This document shows, in pieces, positions 19,104-27,963 of a DNA stretch of 64,000 nt. The stretch's first letter is position 1, and every line of letters starts with the position of its first letter. This DNA comes from Aurantimonas coralicida DSM 14790. GTDB lineage: Bacteria; Pseudomonadota; Alphaproteobacteria; Rhizobiales; Rhizobiaceae. The stretch lies in contig NZ_ATXK01000008.1 of assembly GCF_000421645.1 (NCBI RefSeq), positions 120,063-184,062 on the forward strand, written 5' to 3'. The translations under genes were made by a program, and so were the position numbers. The notes under the pieces were generated by a model. That model saw only the letters and a program-made list of their open reading frames with translations, ran no database searches and was not told the DNA's origin.

Positions 19104-20081
19104 TCACTTCGCTGAGGGCACGCGCTGGCGCGCGTCGTCCGGCGTCTTCAGCCCCATGCGGGCGGCGAGCTCGCAGTCGATCCGCCGCACGTCCGCCTCG
19201 CGGCAGAGCTCCGTTCCCGGCGTCAGCAGCGCCGCCACGCCGGCGGCAGAAGCGAGGCAGGCGGCGTTTGCCAGCGGCTGGCCCTGCGAAAGCGCGAGAA
19301 CGAAGGCGCCGACGAAGCTGTCGCCGGCGCCGACTGCGCTCTGCGGCTCCACACTGACGGGAGGGATCGTGAGCAGCCCTGACGCCGAGGCGATGACGGC
19401 GCCCTCCGCCCCGAGGGTCAGGGCGACGATCTCGGCCGCCCCGCGCCGGACCATGTCGAGCGCCACCTGTTCCTGTCCCTGCCGGTCGGCGGGCGCCACG
19501 CCCGTCAGCTCGCAGAACTCGCGCTGGTTCGGCTTGGCGAGGAAGACACCTTCCGAAAGCGCCGCCGCCAGCGCAGGACCCGACGTGTCGACCACGCAGC
19601 GGGCGCCGCGCCTCTTCGCGGCCGCCGCGATGCGCGCATAGAAATCGGTGGGCACGCCCGGCGGCAGGCTGCCACTGGCGACGACGAAGCCGCCGGGCAC
19701 CAGATCGGCATCGACCGCGTCGAGACAGGCCCGCCATTCGGCTTCGCCAAGCTCGGGTCCCGGCAGGACGAGCCGGTACTGGGCGGTTGTGTCGGTTTCA
19801 GCGACGGTGATGTTCAGCCGGGTTTCGCCGGCAATGGCGATGGCCCGGGTCTCCAGCCCCTCGTCGGCGAGGCGCTCCCGATATGCCTGCCCCATGGTCC
19901 CGCCGGCGGTGAGAATCGCGCGGGACCCGCCGCCCAGCGCGCCGATCACCCGGGCGACATTGACCCCGCCGCCGCCCGGATCGAGGCGGGCAGGCCCGCA
20001 GCGCAGCTTGGCCTCGGGCAGCAGCCGGTCGACCGAGGTCGTCAGGTCGAGAGCGGGGTTCATGGTCAGGGTGACGATCAC
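19104..20081 (-). CDS. PfkB-family sugar kinase, 1-phosphofructokinase/6-phosphofructokinase-2 type
   Basis: 325 residues from a GTG at 20081 with AGAGGG 6 bases upstream, giving the usual N-terminus IVTLTMNPALDLTT; an ATG 7 codons earlier has no site. It has the family GG motif GGGGVNVARVIGALGG and the catalytic anion hole VGAGDSFVGAFVLALSQG near residue 245. It phosphorylates fructose-6-phosphate, fructose-1-phosphate or tagatose-6-phosphate. Two FNR/FixK-type boxes upstream suggest induction in low oxygen, as for pfkB-like genes in several hypoxic regulons; that is inference. Confidence 0.9.
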   Translation of the reverse strand: MIVTLTMNPALDLTTSVDRLLPEAKLRCGPARLDPGGGGVNVARVIGALGGGSRAILTAGGTMGQAYRERLADEGLETRAIAIAGETRLNITVAETDTTAQYRLVLPGPELGEAEWRACLDAVDADLVPGGFVVASGSLPPGVPTDFYARIAAAAKRRGARCVVDTSGPALAAALSEGVFLAKPNQREFCELTGVAPADRQGQEQVALDMVRRGAAEIVALTLGAEGAVIASASGLLTIPPVSVEPQSAVGAGDSFVGAFVLALSQGQPLANAACLASAAGVAALLTPGTELCREADVRRIDCELAARMGLKTPDDARQRVPSAK

Positions 20082-20135
20082 GGCAGCGCCCTCTTTTCGC
20101 ATGCACGAGCTGTAGCGGCCCGCCGTATCCGTGCC

Positions 20136-20149
20136 TTGCGGTCGATCAA
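20136..20149. promoter_or_regulatory. FNR/FixK-type box 1
   Basis: TTGCGGTCGATCAA fits TTGMK-N4-MKCAA as used by alphaproteobacterial FixK/FnrL (TTGCG-N4-ATCAA). Its centre is 61 bases upstream of the PfkB start codon. Confidence 0.7.
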
Positions 20150-20182
20150 GCGAGACCCGGCACCGCCGGCCTCGTCGCCCTC

Positions 20183-20196
20183 TTGCGCGAGATCAA
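20183..20196. promoter_or_regulatory. FNR/FixK-type box 2
   Basis: TTGCGCGAGATCAA has the same half-sites as box 1, 47 bases away centre to centre. Its centre is 90 bases upstream of the single-receiver regulator, so each box may serve one of the two divergent genes. Confidence 0.7.
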
Positions 20197-20278
20197 GGCA
20201 TGCGTGCCGACCGTTTGCCTAATGGACCAATTGGGCGCGGCAGGGGCGGTTGCCGACGATGGTGCCGGAGCAGCTCGC

Positions 20279-20680
20279 ATGAGGAAAGAAAAGCGGTTGA
20301 TCCTTCTGGTCGACGACGATCTGGCGGTGCGTGAATCCCTCAAATTCGCGCTGGAACTGGACGATCTCTCCGTGAGCCTCTGCGGCACCGGCGAGGAGCT
20401 CTTGCTGCACGACGATCTCGGCGCAGCCTGCTGCCTCGTCCTCGACTACCAGATGCCCGGCATGGACGGCCTCGACGTGCTCGACGCCCTGCGGGCGAAA
20501 GGGCTGACGCTGCCCATCATCCTGATCACCGGCCACGCCACCGAAACCCTGCGCCGCCGCGCCCGGAAGGCCGGCGTCATGCAGCTTCTGGAAAAGCCGC
20601 TCGTCGACAGTGCCCTCCTCGACAGCATTCGCCATGCCATCCGCCTCGGCCGCAACCAGGGCGCCGCCCGGCCCCACTGA
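20279..20680 (+). CDS. single-domain response regulator, FixJ-type receiver
   Basis: 133 residues from ATG 20279; the open frame starts earlier but the receiver begins here. Acidic pair in LLVDDDLAVRES, phospho-Asp in LVLDYQMPGMDG near residue 58, Thr in LITGHATE and Lys in LEKPL complete an active receiver. There is no output domain. The sequence resembles a FixJ receiver, so it may act as a phosphate sink or modulator of the FixLJ pathway encoded 1.2 kb away. It is divergent from the PfkB gene across two FixK-type boxes. It runs tail to tail with a histidine kinase gene 35 bases on. Confidence 0.88.
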   Translation: MRKEKRLILLVDDDLAVRESLKFALELDDLSVSLCGTGEELLLHDDLGAACCLVLDYQMPGMDGLDVLDALRAKGLTLPIILITGHATETLRRRARKAGVMQLLEKPLVDSALLDSIRHAIRLGRNQGAARPH

Positions 20681-20715
20681 TCGCACCGAGCCCTGCCCCG
20701 CGCGACCGATCGCAA

Positions 20716-22071
20716 TCAGGCGGCCAGACCCGGAACGCCGAGCGTGGCGCGCAGGCCTCCTTCGTCGCGATTGGCCAGCGACAGCGTACCGCCGAGCCGC
20801 TCGGCACATTGCGCGACGATGCTGAGCCCCAGTCCCGATCCGACTGCGACGCGGTTCCGGCCACGAAAGAAGCGTTCGGTCGCGCGGGCGAGTTCGTCTT
20901 CCGGCAGGCCGGGCCCCTCGTCCTCGACAAGGATCGCCTCGCCCCTGCGGGCGATGCGGACCGTCCCTCCCTCGGGCGAATGGTTGACCGCGTTCTCCAC
21001 CAGATTGCGCAGGGCCAGCGCCAGCAAGGTCGGATTCGCGGATATCTGAATGTCCGAGAGCGAGGCATCGAGATCGAGCCGCCCGCCCTTCGCCGTCAGC
21101 CGTGCCGCCTGATCGGTCAGGAGATCGGCGAGCATGTCGCGCAGCTCCACCGGCGTTGGCGCACCGTCGACATCGACGCATTCGGCCTCGGCGCTTGCCA
21201 GAAGCTGCTGCACCAGCCGCGACGTCCGGTCGACGGCGGTGGTGATCTGCGTCAGCGCAACGTCGCGCACCGCCGCATCCGGGCTGCGCGTGGCGATCTC
21301 GGCCTGGGTCTTCAGCCCGGCCAGAGGCGTGCGCAATTCGTGGGCGGCATAGGCGAGGAACTGCCGCTCGCTCCGACGGGCCCGGCCCACCCGGTCGAAC
21401 AGCCCGTTGAGCGCCGCCACCATCGGGCGGATCTCCGTGACGCTTCCCTCCGCCGGCAGCGGATGCAGCTCGTCGGCGCTGCGCCCGGCCAGCGTGCCGG
21501 CCAGTTCGTCGAGCGGGCGCATGCCGCGCTGCACGGCGAACCAGATGATCAGCGCCAGAGCCGGCGCAATCAGGATCATCGGCAGGAGCAGGCCCGTCAC
21601 CATGTCGCGCACCAGCCGCGCCCGCACTTCCAGACTGTCGCCGACCAGCACCTCCACGCCGGTCTCGGCGCTGCGCACGGCAAACACCCGCCAGGTCTCG
21701 CCGTCGATCTGCCGCTCCGCGAAGCCCGATCCATGGTCCGACAGGCGCTGCTGCGGGGCGCCGTCCGACCGGCCGAGCAGCGAGCCGGACAGCGACCAGA
21801 TCTGGCAGGACAGCTGTCGTTCGTAGCTCTGGCCGGCCTGGGTGAAGGCGGGCAGGTCCGAGGTGCCCAACTCGGCCGCGGCTGCCAGATCGATCTGCCG
21901 GCTGCCGACCAGCGAGGACACCATGCGCGCCGCCTCCATCAGCCGGGCGTCGAGCACCTCTTCCACCTCCGCCCGCGTGCTGGCGTAGATCCAGGCCGTC
22001 GCCGACAGCCAGATGAAGCCGGTGGAGACCAGAAGCAGGACGAACAGCCGGCCCTTCAGCGACGCTCTCAT
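20716..22071 (-). CDS. sensor histidine kinase, QseC/PmrB-like
   Basis: 451 residues from ATG 22071, which overlaps the regulator stop by 4 bases. Two membrane helices (about 8-30 and 165-187) flank a periplasmic sensor of about 130 residues; a HAMP-like linker follows, then the H-box YAAHELRTPLAGL near residue 248, the N-box ALRNLVENAVNHS and the G-box GSGLGLSIVAQ. This order is that of OmpR-partner kinases such as QseC, TctE and PmrB. The signal is unknown; metal, polymyxin-like peptides or citrate are family possibilities. It is co-transcribed with the regulator upstream. Confidence 0.92.
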   Translation of the reverse strand: MRASLKGRLFVLLLVSTGFIWLSATAWIYASTRAEVEEVLDARLMEAARMVSSLVGSRQIDLAAAAELGTSDLPAFTQAGQSYERQLSCQIWSLSGSLLGRSDGAPQQRLSDHGSGFAERQIDGETWRVFAVRSAETGVEVLVGDSLEVRARLVRDMVTGLLLPMILIAPALALIIWFAVQRGMRPLDELAGTLAGRSADELHPLPAEGSVTEIRPMVAALNGLFDRVGRARRSERQFLAYAAHELRTPLAGLKTQAEIATRSPDAAVRDVALTQITTAVDRTSRLVQQLLASAEAECVDVDGAPTPVELRDMLADLLTDQAARLTAKGGRLDLDASLSDIQISANPTLLALALRNLVENAVNHSPEGGTVRIARRGEAILVEDEGPGLPEDELARATERFFRGRNRVAVGSGLGLSIVAQCAERLGGTLSLANRDEGGLRATLGVPGLAA

Positions 22072-22733
22072 GAATCGGCCCTGCGCAGCCGGTAGCCGAC
22101 CCCGCGCAGCGTCTCGATGAAGCGGCTGCCGAACTTGGCGCGCAGCTTGTGGACATGCACCTCGACGGCGTTGCTCTCGACGCCCTCGTCGAAGCCGTAG
22201 AGCTTGTCCTCGAGCTGGCTGCGCGACAGGATCGCGCCGGGATGCTGGATCAGCGCGTGGAGGACGGCGAATTCGCGCCGCGACAGGCGGATGTCCACAC
22301 CGTCCTGCGTCGCCACCATGGCGGCCGGATCGACCCGCACCCCCTCCCATTCGAGGAAGGGCTCGGCGCGTGTGGTCCCCCGGCGGATCAGCGCCCGCAG
22401 CCGCGCCGCCACCTCGTCCAGTGCGAAGGGTTTGCCCAGATGATCGTCGGCGCCGCCGTCGAGACCGCGGATCCGGTCCGGCAGCGCATCGAGCGCGGTC
22501 AGGAGCAGCACCGGCGTGGTGTCGCCGCGCTGGCGCATGGCCGCGAGAATGTCATGGCCCGACCCGTCCGGCAGCATCACGTCGAGCACGACGGCGTCGA
22601 AGCCTCCGACGGCCAGTGCCGCCTCCGCATCGCGGCAGCAATCGGTGAGGTCGGAGGTGAATCCGCTCATGCCCAGTCCGACCTTCAGGCCGTTCCCCAG
22701 GATCTCGTCGTCCTCGACGATCAGAATGCGCAT
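22068..22733 (-). CDS. OmpR-family response regulator, QseB/PmrA-like
   Basis: 221 residues. Receiver with acidic pair (IVEDDEIL), phospho-Asp in VVLDVMLPDGSG near residue 51, and Lys in GKPFALDE; winged helix with LSRREFAVLHALIQHPG and the recognition helix region NAVEVHVHKLRAKFG. It is coupled by a 4-base overlap to the kinase gene. A PmrA-type direct repeat, CTTAAG-N5-CTTAAG, lies 48 bases upstream in the divergent gap, so autoregulation and control of the L,D-transpeptidase operon are likely. Confidence 0.93.
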   Translation of the reverse strand: MRILIVEDDEILGNGLKVGLGMSGFTSDLTDCCRDAEAALAVGGFDAVVLDVMLPDGSGHDILAAMRQRGDTTPVLLLTALDALPDRIRGLDGGADDHLGKPFALDEVAARLRALIRRGTTRAEPFLEWEGVRVDPAAMVATQDGVDIRLSRREFAVLHALIQHPGAILSRSQLEDKLYGFDEGVESNAVEVHVHKLRAKFGSRFIETLRGVGYRLRRADS

Positions 22734-22780
22734 GCCTGCTCCGTTGCGGTTCTGCCACGGCGGCGATCCTGCCGATCCAG

Positions 22781-22797
22781 CTTAAGGCTGCCTTAAG
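22781..22797. promoter_or_regulatory. PmrA/QseB-type direct-repeat operator
   Basis: CTTAAG-GCTGC-CTTAAG is two 6-base direct repeats 11 bases apart, as in YTTAAK-N5-YTTAAK boxes bound by PmrA-like regulators. It stands between the divergent PmrA-like regulator gene and the L,D-transpeptidase gene, 67 bases before the latter. Confidence 0.72.
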
Positions 22798-22863
22798 CTT
22801 GGCGACCGACCACCCGGTCTGACGAGGCGCCCTACGCCTTACAGCATTTCAGGAACAGACCGC

Positions 22864-23583
22864 ATGATCCAAACCGTCCCCCGCGCCGTCGCGATCACCC
22901 TCCTCGGACTGGCGCTGGGCGCCTGCTCCACCAGCGGCGAACCCACCCGGCAGCTCGCCTACGCCCAGCCCAAGCCGCCGGTCGATCCGCGCGTTGCCGA
23001 GATGTATGGGCCGGTGCTGGACGATGGCTGGCAGATTCCCGCCGTCGCCCCCACCGCGATGGAGTCCCGCAACATCCGCCAGATCGTCGATTACGATACC
23101 AGCGAGCCGGCGGGCACGGTCGTCGTCGATCCGTATCAGCGCTTCCTCTATCTCGTCATGGAGAACGGCAAGGCAATGCGCTACGGCGTCGGTGTCGGCA
23201 AGGCCGGGCTGGAATTTACCGGCGAGGCGCTGATCCAGCGCAAGGCGGCCTGGCCGCGCTGGACCCCGACCCAGGACATGATCAAGCGCGAGCCGGAGAA
23301 ATACGGCGGCGAGCTGCGCAACGGCATGAAGGGCGGCATCGAGAACCCGCTTGGCGCCCGGGCGCTCTATCTATTCAAGGACGGCCGCGACACGCTCTAC
23401 CGCATCCACGGCACCAACCAGGAATGGTCGATCGGCAAGGCCGTGTCGTCGGGCTGCATCCGCATGCTCAACCAGGACGTCATCGACCTGAACCGGCGCG
23501 TGCCGCCCAAGACCCGCGTCGTGGTGCTCGGCCCCGAGTCCGCACCGCAGGTCGCCGACACCGACAGGGACCCTGCCGCATGA
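22864..23583 (+). CDS. L,D-transpeptidase lipoprotein, YkuD domain
   Basis: 239 residues. The signal peptide ends in the lipobox LGAC, so the protein should be lipid-anchored. The YkuD catalytic centre is [20 protein letters not shown] near residues 180-199, with nucleophile Cys in SSGCIR and the upstream His. It forms 3-3 cross-links in peptidoglycan or attaches proteins to it. It is the first gene of an operon with a DsbA-like protein (4-base overlap) and probably belongs to the PmrA-like regulon, which would make cell-wall remodelling an envelope-stress response. Confidence 0.93.
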   Translation: MIQTVPRAVAITLLGLALGACSTSGEPTRQLAYAQPKPPVDPRVAEMYGPVLDDGWQIPAVAPTAMESRNIRQIVDYDTSEPAGTVVVDPYQRFLYLVMENGKAMRYGVGVGKAGLEFTGEALIQRKAAWPRWTPTQDMIKREPEKYGGELRNGMKGGIENPLGARALYLFKDGRDTLYRIHGTNQEWSIGKAVSSGCIRMLNQDVIDLNRRVPPKTRVVVLGPESAPQVADTDRDPAA

Positions 23584-24203
23584 CCCGCCCCAGCCTCGAC
23601 CGCCGCCACCTGATGGCAGCGCTCCTCGCCACCGGCACGGTCTCGCTGCTGCCGCGCGCAGCGAACGCGGCGCCGACCGACCCGATGTCGCCGGAGGCGG
23701 TGCTGTTCGACCCTCAGATCCCGGTCCTCGGCAATCCGAAGGGCGACGTGACCATCGCCGAATTCTTCGACTACCAGTGCCCCTACTGCAAGAAGGCGCA
23801 TCCCGACGTCGCCCGCCTCGTGCGCGAGGACGGCAACATTCGCCACGTCATGAAGGACTGGCCGGTCTTCGGCCCGGCCTCGGTACTGGCCGCCCGGCTG
23901 ACCCTGGCTGCCGGCAAGCACTACGCCAAGGCACAGGCCGCGCTGATGGCGACGCCCGGCCATCTGACGCCCGACCAGGTCGAGGACATCCTCGCCCGGG
24001 CAGGCTTCGACGTGGCGGCCTTGAAGCGGGCCTATGAGGCCGATCGGGCACGCATCGAGGGCATCCTCCAGCGCAACAACCAGCAGGCCGAGGGGTTCGG
24101 GCTGATGGGCACCCCGGCCTATCTGGTCGGCACGGTGCTCTTCCCCGGCGTCGTCGCCCCGGCCGACATGAAGCGCGCCGTCGCCACCGCCCGCACGCGC
24201 TGA
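23580..24203 (+). CDS. DsbA-family thiol oxidoreductase, exported
   Basis: 207 residues from the ATG that overlaps the transpeptidase stop. A twin-arginine type signal ([10 protein letters not shown] followed by a hydrophobic stretch) ends near residue 30. The thioredoxin-fold domain carries the redox motif CPYC (near residue 66) in [14 protein letters not shown] and the cis-Pro in MGTPAYLV near residue 178. It would make or shuffle disulfides in the periplasm and may keep the Cys nucleophile of the adjacent transpeptidase in the right state; that link is inferred from coupling. BdbD/ScsC-like proteins are the nearest relatives by eye. Confidence 0.93.
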   Translation: MTRPSLDRRHLMAALLATGTVSLLPRAANAAPTDPMSPEAVLFDPQIPVLGNPKGDVTIAEFFDYQCPYCKKAHPDVARLVREDGNIRHVMKDWPVFGPASVLAARLTLAAGKHYAKAQAALMATPGHLTPDQVEDILARAGFDVAALKRAYEADRARIEGILQRNNQQAEGFGLMGTPAYLVGTVLFPGVVAPADMKRAVATARTR

Positions 24204-24247
24204 GGTCCGGCAAGGCCCGGCAGGCGATCCGTCGGGCCGCCACCCGC

Positions 24248-25537
24248 CTAGCCCATGAGGGCCGGCAGCCAGAGCGCCAGCGAAGGCAGCGCCGCGACCA
24301 GCAGCACGACCATGAGGATGGCGCCCAGCCAAGGCAGCGCTGCGGCCGCCACCTTCTCGTAGCTGACCCCAGCCACCTTCGTCATGACGAACAGCACCAT
24401 GCCGAAGGGCGGTGTCGCCTCGCCGATGACGAGGATCATGATGAACACGATGCCGAAATGGACCGGGTCGAAGCCGAAGGCGATGGCGATCGGCACGAGG
24501 ATTGGCGTCAAGACGTTGATCGCCACCGACACGGCCATGAAGCAGCCGATGAACAGCAGGAAGACGATCATCATGATCATCATGAGCGTTGGGCTCTGCG
24601 TCACACCGGACAGCCAGACCGCCAGCGTGTCGGGCACCCGGGCCCGCGTGAGGATCCAGGCGAAGAGCGACGAGCAGCCGAGGATGAAGAAGATGACCGC
24701 CGTGTCGTAGGCCGTCCGCTTCAGAACGCCGATCACCGCCCTGAAATCCAGGCTCCGGTAGAGCAGCGTGGCGACGAGGAACGCCCAAAGGCCGGCCACC
24801 GCCGCCGCTTCGGTCGCGGTGAAGACGCCGGCGAAGATTCCCGACAGCAGGATCACCGGCGTCAACAGCGGTGCGAAGGCACCCAGAAACGCCTTGCCGA
24901 GCGCCCTGCCCCCCGGAAACCGGCCGGACGGCAGTCCGCGAGTGCGCGCGAAGATCGCCGCAAGGCCCATCAGGGCAAGCGCCATCAGGATGCCCGGCAC
25001 GATGCCGGCCAGCAGCATGTCGCTGGCGCTGACGCCGGCCAGCACCGCGTAGAGGATGGCCGGAATGCTCGGCGGGATGATCGGGCCGATCAACGAGGAG
25101 CCGACGGTGACGCCGATCGTCGTCTTGTCGTCGTATCCGGCCTCGCGCATCGCCCGCACTTCCATGGCGCCGAGGCCCGCCGCATCGGCGACCCCCGAGC
25201 CGGACATGCCGGCAAACAGCATGCTGGCGACGATGTTGACCTGCGCGAGCCCGCCCTTGACGTGCCCCACCAGCGCATTGGCGAAGTTGAACAGCCGCGT
25301 CGTCGAACCGGAATCGTTCATCAGATGGCCGACGAAGATGAACAGCGGGATCGCCAGCAGCGGAAAGGAATCGACGCCGGCGACGAGCCGCTGCGTGACG
25401 ATCGCATAGGGAATGTCGAAGAGGCCGCGGGTGACGGCGAAATAGCCGAGCCCGGCGAGCCCGAGAGCGTAGCCGGCACCGATCCCCAGAACGAGGAGCA
25501 CGATGAGCACGGCCATGGAGAGGAAACCCGGAACCAT
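24248..25537 (-). CDS. dctM: TRAP transporter large permease DctM
   Basis: 429 residues with about 12 membrane helices. Characteristic segments are FAGMSGSGVADAAGLGAMEV near residue 108, GPIIPPSIPAILYA near 150 and GVFTATEAAAVAGLWAF near 218. It is the last gene of the second leftward TRAP operon, 3 bases after dctQ. It is convergent to the DsbA-like gene with a short GC-rich repeat between them. It belongs to the same family as the first DctM in the window but is clearly different in sequence, so the two operons were not recently duplicated. Confidence 0.96.
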   Translation of the reverse strand: MVPGFLSMAVLIVLLVLGIGAGYALGLAGLGYFAVTRGLFDIPYAIVTQRLVAGVDSFPLLAIPLFIFVGHLMNDSGSTTRLFNFANALVGHVKGGLAQVNIVASMLFAGMSGSGVADAAGLGAMEVRAMREAGYDDKTTIGVTVGSSLIGPIIPPSIPAILYAVLAGVSASDMLLAGIVPGILMALALMGLAAIFARTRGLPSGRFPGGRALGKAFLGAFAPLLTPVILLSGIFAGVFTATEAAAVAGLWAFLVATLLYRSLDFRAVIGVLKRTAYDTAVIFFILGCSSLFAWILTRARVPDTLAVWLSGVTQSPTLMMIMMIVFLLFIGCFMAVSVAINVLTPILVPIAIAFGFDPVHFGIVFIMILVIGEATPPFGMVLFVMTKVAGVSYEKVAAAALPWLGAILMVVLLVAALPSLALWLPALMG

Positions 25538-25540
25538 CGA

Positions 25541-26041
25541 TCAGGCCTCCCCGTCTTCGGCTTCGGCGTGGATGAGATCGGCCCGGCCGGGCGTGACGAA
25601 GTGGACCGCCGTGATGATCGCGGCCGCCGCCCCGCCGAGGAAGGGCGCGAGATAGACGGTGCCCTGGCTGACGAAGGACATGGTGGCCAGCGGATAGGGC
25701 CAGTTCGCCACCATCAGCTGGAAGGCGCCGACAGTCAGCGCGCACAGGAACACGAAGGCGGCCAGCAGCTGGAACCGGTAGAGCGTGTCGGTCAGGCGGT
25801 TTCGCCCCAGAATGCGGTCGAGCAGGTCGATGCGGATATGGCCGTGGCGCACCGTCACCAGAACCAGCCCGAGAAAAACGACATAGAGGTTGAGCAGCCG
25901 CGCCAGTTCCTCGCTGAAGACGAGGTTGATGCCGAGATAGCGGTAGGCGATCTGGGCGAGGACGGCGATGAAGAACCCCGCGAAGCAGATGGTGACGAGG
26001 GCGTCTGCCGCCCTCGTCACCAGGGTCGTGACCCGTGTCAT
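25541..26041 (-). CDS. dctQ: TRAP transporter small permease DctQ
   Basis: 166 residues from ATG 26041, which overlaps the dctP stop by 4 bases. Four membrane helices; RYLGINLVFSEELARLLNLYVVF near residue 37 and VRHGHIRIDLL near 66 are the family regions. An open frame continues further upstream inside dctP but is a shadow. It pairs with the DctM encoded 3 bases downstream. Confidence 0.94.
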   Translation of the reverse strand: MTRVTTLVTRAADALVTICFAGFFIAVLAQIAYRYLGINLVFSEELARLLNLYVVFLGLVLVTVRHGHIRIDLLDRILGRNRLTDTLYRFQLLAAFVFLCALTVGAFQLMVANWPYPLATMSFVSQGTVYLAPFLGGAAAAIITAVHFVTPGRADLIHAEAEDGEA

Positions 26042-27036
26042 TTGGCAGTGCCCGTCGGCTCGCCTCCAGCACCGTCGACGGCCTCGATCGCCGCGTCGTA
26101 GACGCCGGGCGCAAGGATCTTGTCGGCGGCGGCCTTGATCACCGGCAGCGCCTTCTCGCGGAACTCCGGCTTCGGCTCGACCGTCTCGACGCCGGCGGCC
26201 TCGATCAGGCCGATGATCCGCTCGTTCTCGGCCACGGCCGCGTCGCTGCCGGCCTCGGTGGCCGCATCGATCGCACTCTGCAGCGCCTCCTGCTGCGCCG
26301 CGTCGAGACCGTTCCAGAAGTCGAGATTGGCCATCACCGTGACGTAGCTCTGCTGGTGGCGCGTGGCGATGAGGTACTTCTGCACCTCGAAGATCTTCCG
26401 CCCGTAGATGTTGCTGAGCATGTTCTCCTGGGCGTCGATGACGCCGGTCTGGAGCGCCGAGAACACTTCCGGCGACGGCATCGGCGTCGTCACCGCGCCC
26501 ATGCCCGACCAGATGTCGATCCACAGCGGGATTTCCGGCATCCGGATCTTGATGCCCTCAAGCTCCGGAAGGGTCGTGAAGGCGGTGTTCGAGGTGGCCC
26601 AGCGGGCGCCCTGGTAATAGGTGCCGAGGAACTTGGCGTTGCCCTTTTCCTCCAGTGCCGCCTTCATCTTGTCGCCGACCGGCCCGTCGAGGAACCGCTG
26701 GACGCTGTCATAGTCGGGCAGCAGATAGGGAACGAGCGTCGCGTCGAGCTCGGGGAAATATTCCGATGCGTGGATGACGCCCATGTGGATCTGGGTCTCG
26801 CCGATCCGCACGAGATCGATCAGCTCGTTCTCGCCCCCCAGCGTCCCGTCGAGAAAGATGTCGAGCGTCATGTCGGGGGCGGCCGTCGCGAGCTCGGCCT
26901 TCAGGGCCTCGACGACCACCTTGTTGACGCCGTTGTCCGGCACCGTCGAGGCCAGCGTCACCGTCTGTGCAGAGACGCTGCCCGAAAGCAGCATCGAGAA
27001 CCCGGCCGCAAGGGCCGCAATCTTCATCATCGTCAT
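26038..27036 (-). CDS. dctP: TRAP transporter substrate-binding protein DctP
   Basis: 332 residues from the ATG at 27036, which follows GGGAGGAAAG; an ATG 5 codons earlier overlaps that site and is unlikely. Signal peptide MTMMKIAALAAGFSMLLSGS then VSAQ. The core has GTLGGENELIDLVRIGETQ near residue 60, the substrate Arg region GIKIRMPEIPLWIDIWSGMG near 150 and FSALQTGVIDAQENM near 180. With a PEP-mutase/isocitrate-lyase-family enzyme directly upstream in the same operon, a dicarboxylate or substituted malate or isocitrate is the likely ligand. Confidence 0.95.
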   Translation of the reverse strand: MTMMKIAALAAGFSMLLSGSVSAQTVTLASTVPDNGVNKVVVEALKAELATAAPDMTLDIFLDGTLGGENELIDLVRIGETQIHMGVIHASEYFPELDATLVPYLLPDYDSVQRFLDGPVGDKMKAALEEKGNAKFLGTYYQGARWATSNTAFTTLPELEGIKIRMPEIPLWIDIWSGMGAVTTPMPSPEVFSALQTGVIDAQENMLSNIYGRKIFEVQKYLIATRHQQSYVTVMANLDFWNGLDAAQQEALQSAIDAATEAGSDAAVAENERIIGLIEAAGVETVEPKPEFREKALPVIKAAADKILAPGVYDAAIEAVDGAGGEPTGTAK

Positions 27037-27076
27037 TGTCTTTCCTCCCATTGAAACTCAGATCGCCCGCGCCTCC

Positions 27077-27946
27077 TCAGTCGCGGGCGTGACGTTTGTC
27101 GAACTCCCAGACCCGCTCGAAGCCGATCATCCGGTTGAACTTCTCGAAGCTGTAGAGATCGTCCTTGCCGGCCGAGGCGCCCGTCGCGACGAGGTCGCCA
27201 TAGGCCCGCTCCAGGGCCTTGGCGGTGGACAGGAAACCGATGGCCGGGAAGATCGCGAGGCTGAAGCCGAGTTCGCCGAGGCGCCGGGCGTCGAGCACCG
27301 GCGTGCGGCCGCCCTCGACCATGTTGGCGACCAGCGGCTTGTGCGGGAACCGCTCGCCGATCACCCGCAGCTCGTCCTCGCTCTCCGGCGATTCGACGAA
27401 CAGGATGTCGGCCCCCGCCGCGTCATAGGCGGCCATGCGGTCCAGCGCCTCGTCGAGCCCCTGATCGGAGCGAGCATCGGTGCGGGCGATGATCAGGAAG
27501 TCGTCGCTCTGGCGGGCTTCGACGGCGACACGGATCTTGTCGGCCATCTCCTGCTTGGGCACCACCGGCCGGTTGGGCGTGTGGCCGCACTTCTTGGGAA
27601 ACACCTGGTCCTCGAGCTGGATCGCCGACGCCCCGGCCCGCTCGTACTCCTTCACCGTCATGTCGACGTTCAGGAGGCCGCCATAGCCGGTGTCGCCATC
27701 GGCCACGAGCGGAATGCCCGCCTCCCGCGCGGCGCGGCCCATCACGGCGACCCGGTCGACCATGTCGCGGAAGGAGGCCAGCCCGGCGTCCGGAATGCCG
27801 AGATGCGAGGCCACAGTCCCGTATCCGGTCATGTAGAGTATTCTCGCCTTGGCGCTGATCGCGAGATGGGTCGAGATCATGTCGTAGATGCCGGGGGCGA
27901 CGACGCAGCCGGGCTCGGCGAGAATGGATCTGAGACTGGACGACAT
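27077..27946 (-). CDS. isocitrate lyase/PEP mutase family enzyme
   Basis: 289 residues. The family signature is QLEDQVFPKKCGH near residue 115, with the catalytic Cys in KKCGH, and the Mg-binding DGDTGYGG near residue 80. Members include 2-methylisocitrate lyase, 2,3-dimethylmalate lyase, carboxyPEP mutase and oxaloacetate decarboxylase. The KKCGH loop favours C-C lyase activity on a 2- or 3-substituted malate or isocitrate. First gene of the leftward operon with dctPQM, 40 bases upstream of dctP, and divergent from a GntR regulator that probably controls it. Confidence 0.92.
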   Translation of the reverse strand: MSSSLRSILAEPGCVVAPGIYDMISTHLAISAKARILYMTGYGTVASHLGIPDAGLASFRDMVDRVAVMGRAAREAGIPLVADGDTGYGGLLNVDMTVKEYERAGASAIQLEDQVFPKKCGHTPNRPVVPKQEMADKIRVAVEARQSDDFLIIARTDARSDQGLDEALDRMAAYDAAGADILFVESPESEDELRVIGERFPHKPLVANMVEGGRTPVLDARRLGELGFSLAIFPAIGFLSTAKALERAYGDLVATGASAGKDDLYSFEKFNRMIGFERVWEFDKRHARD

Positions 27947-27963
27947 GGGGGGCCTGCTCCTCC

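Noticed and set aside
23397..26114. 905-codon minus-strand open frame and 547-codon plus-strand frame at 24458-26101
   Set aside because: Both are shadows of the dctM, dctQ and dctP genes or of the transpeptidase/DsbA genes; no family features.
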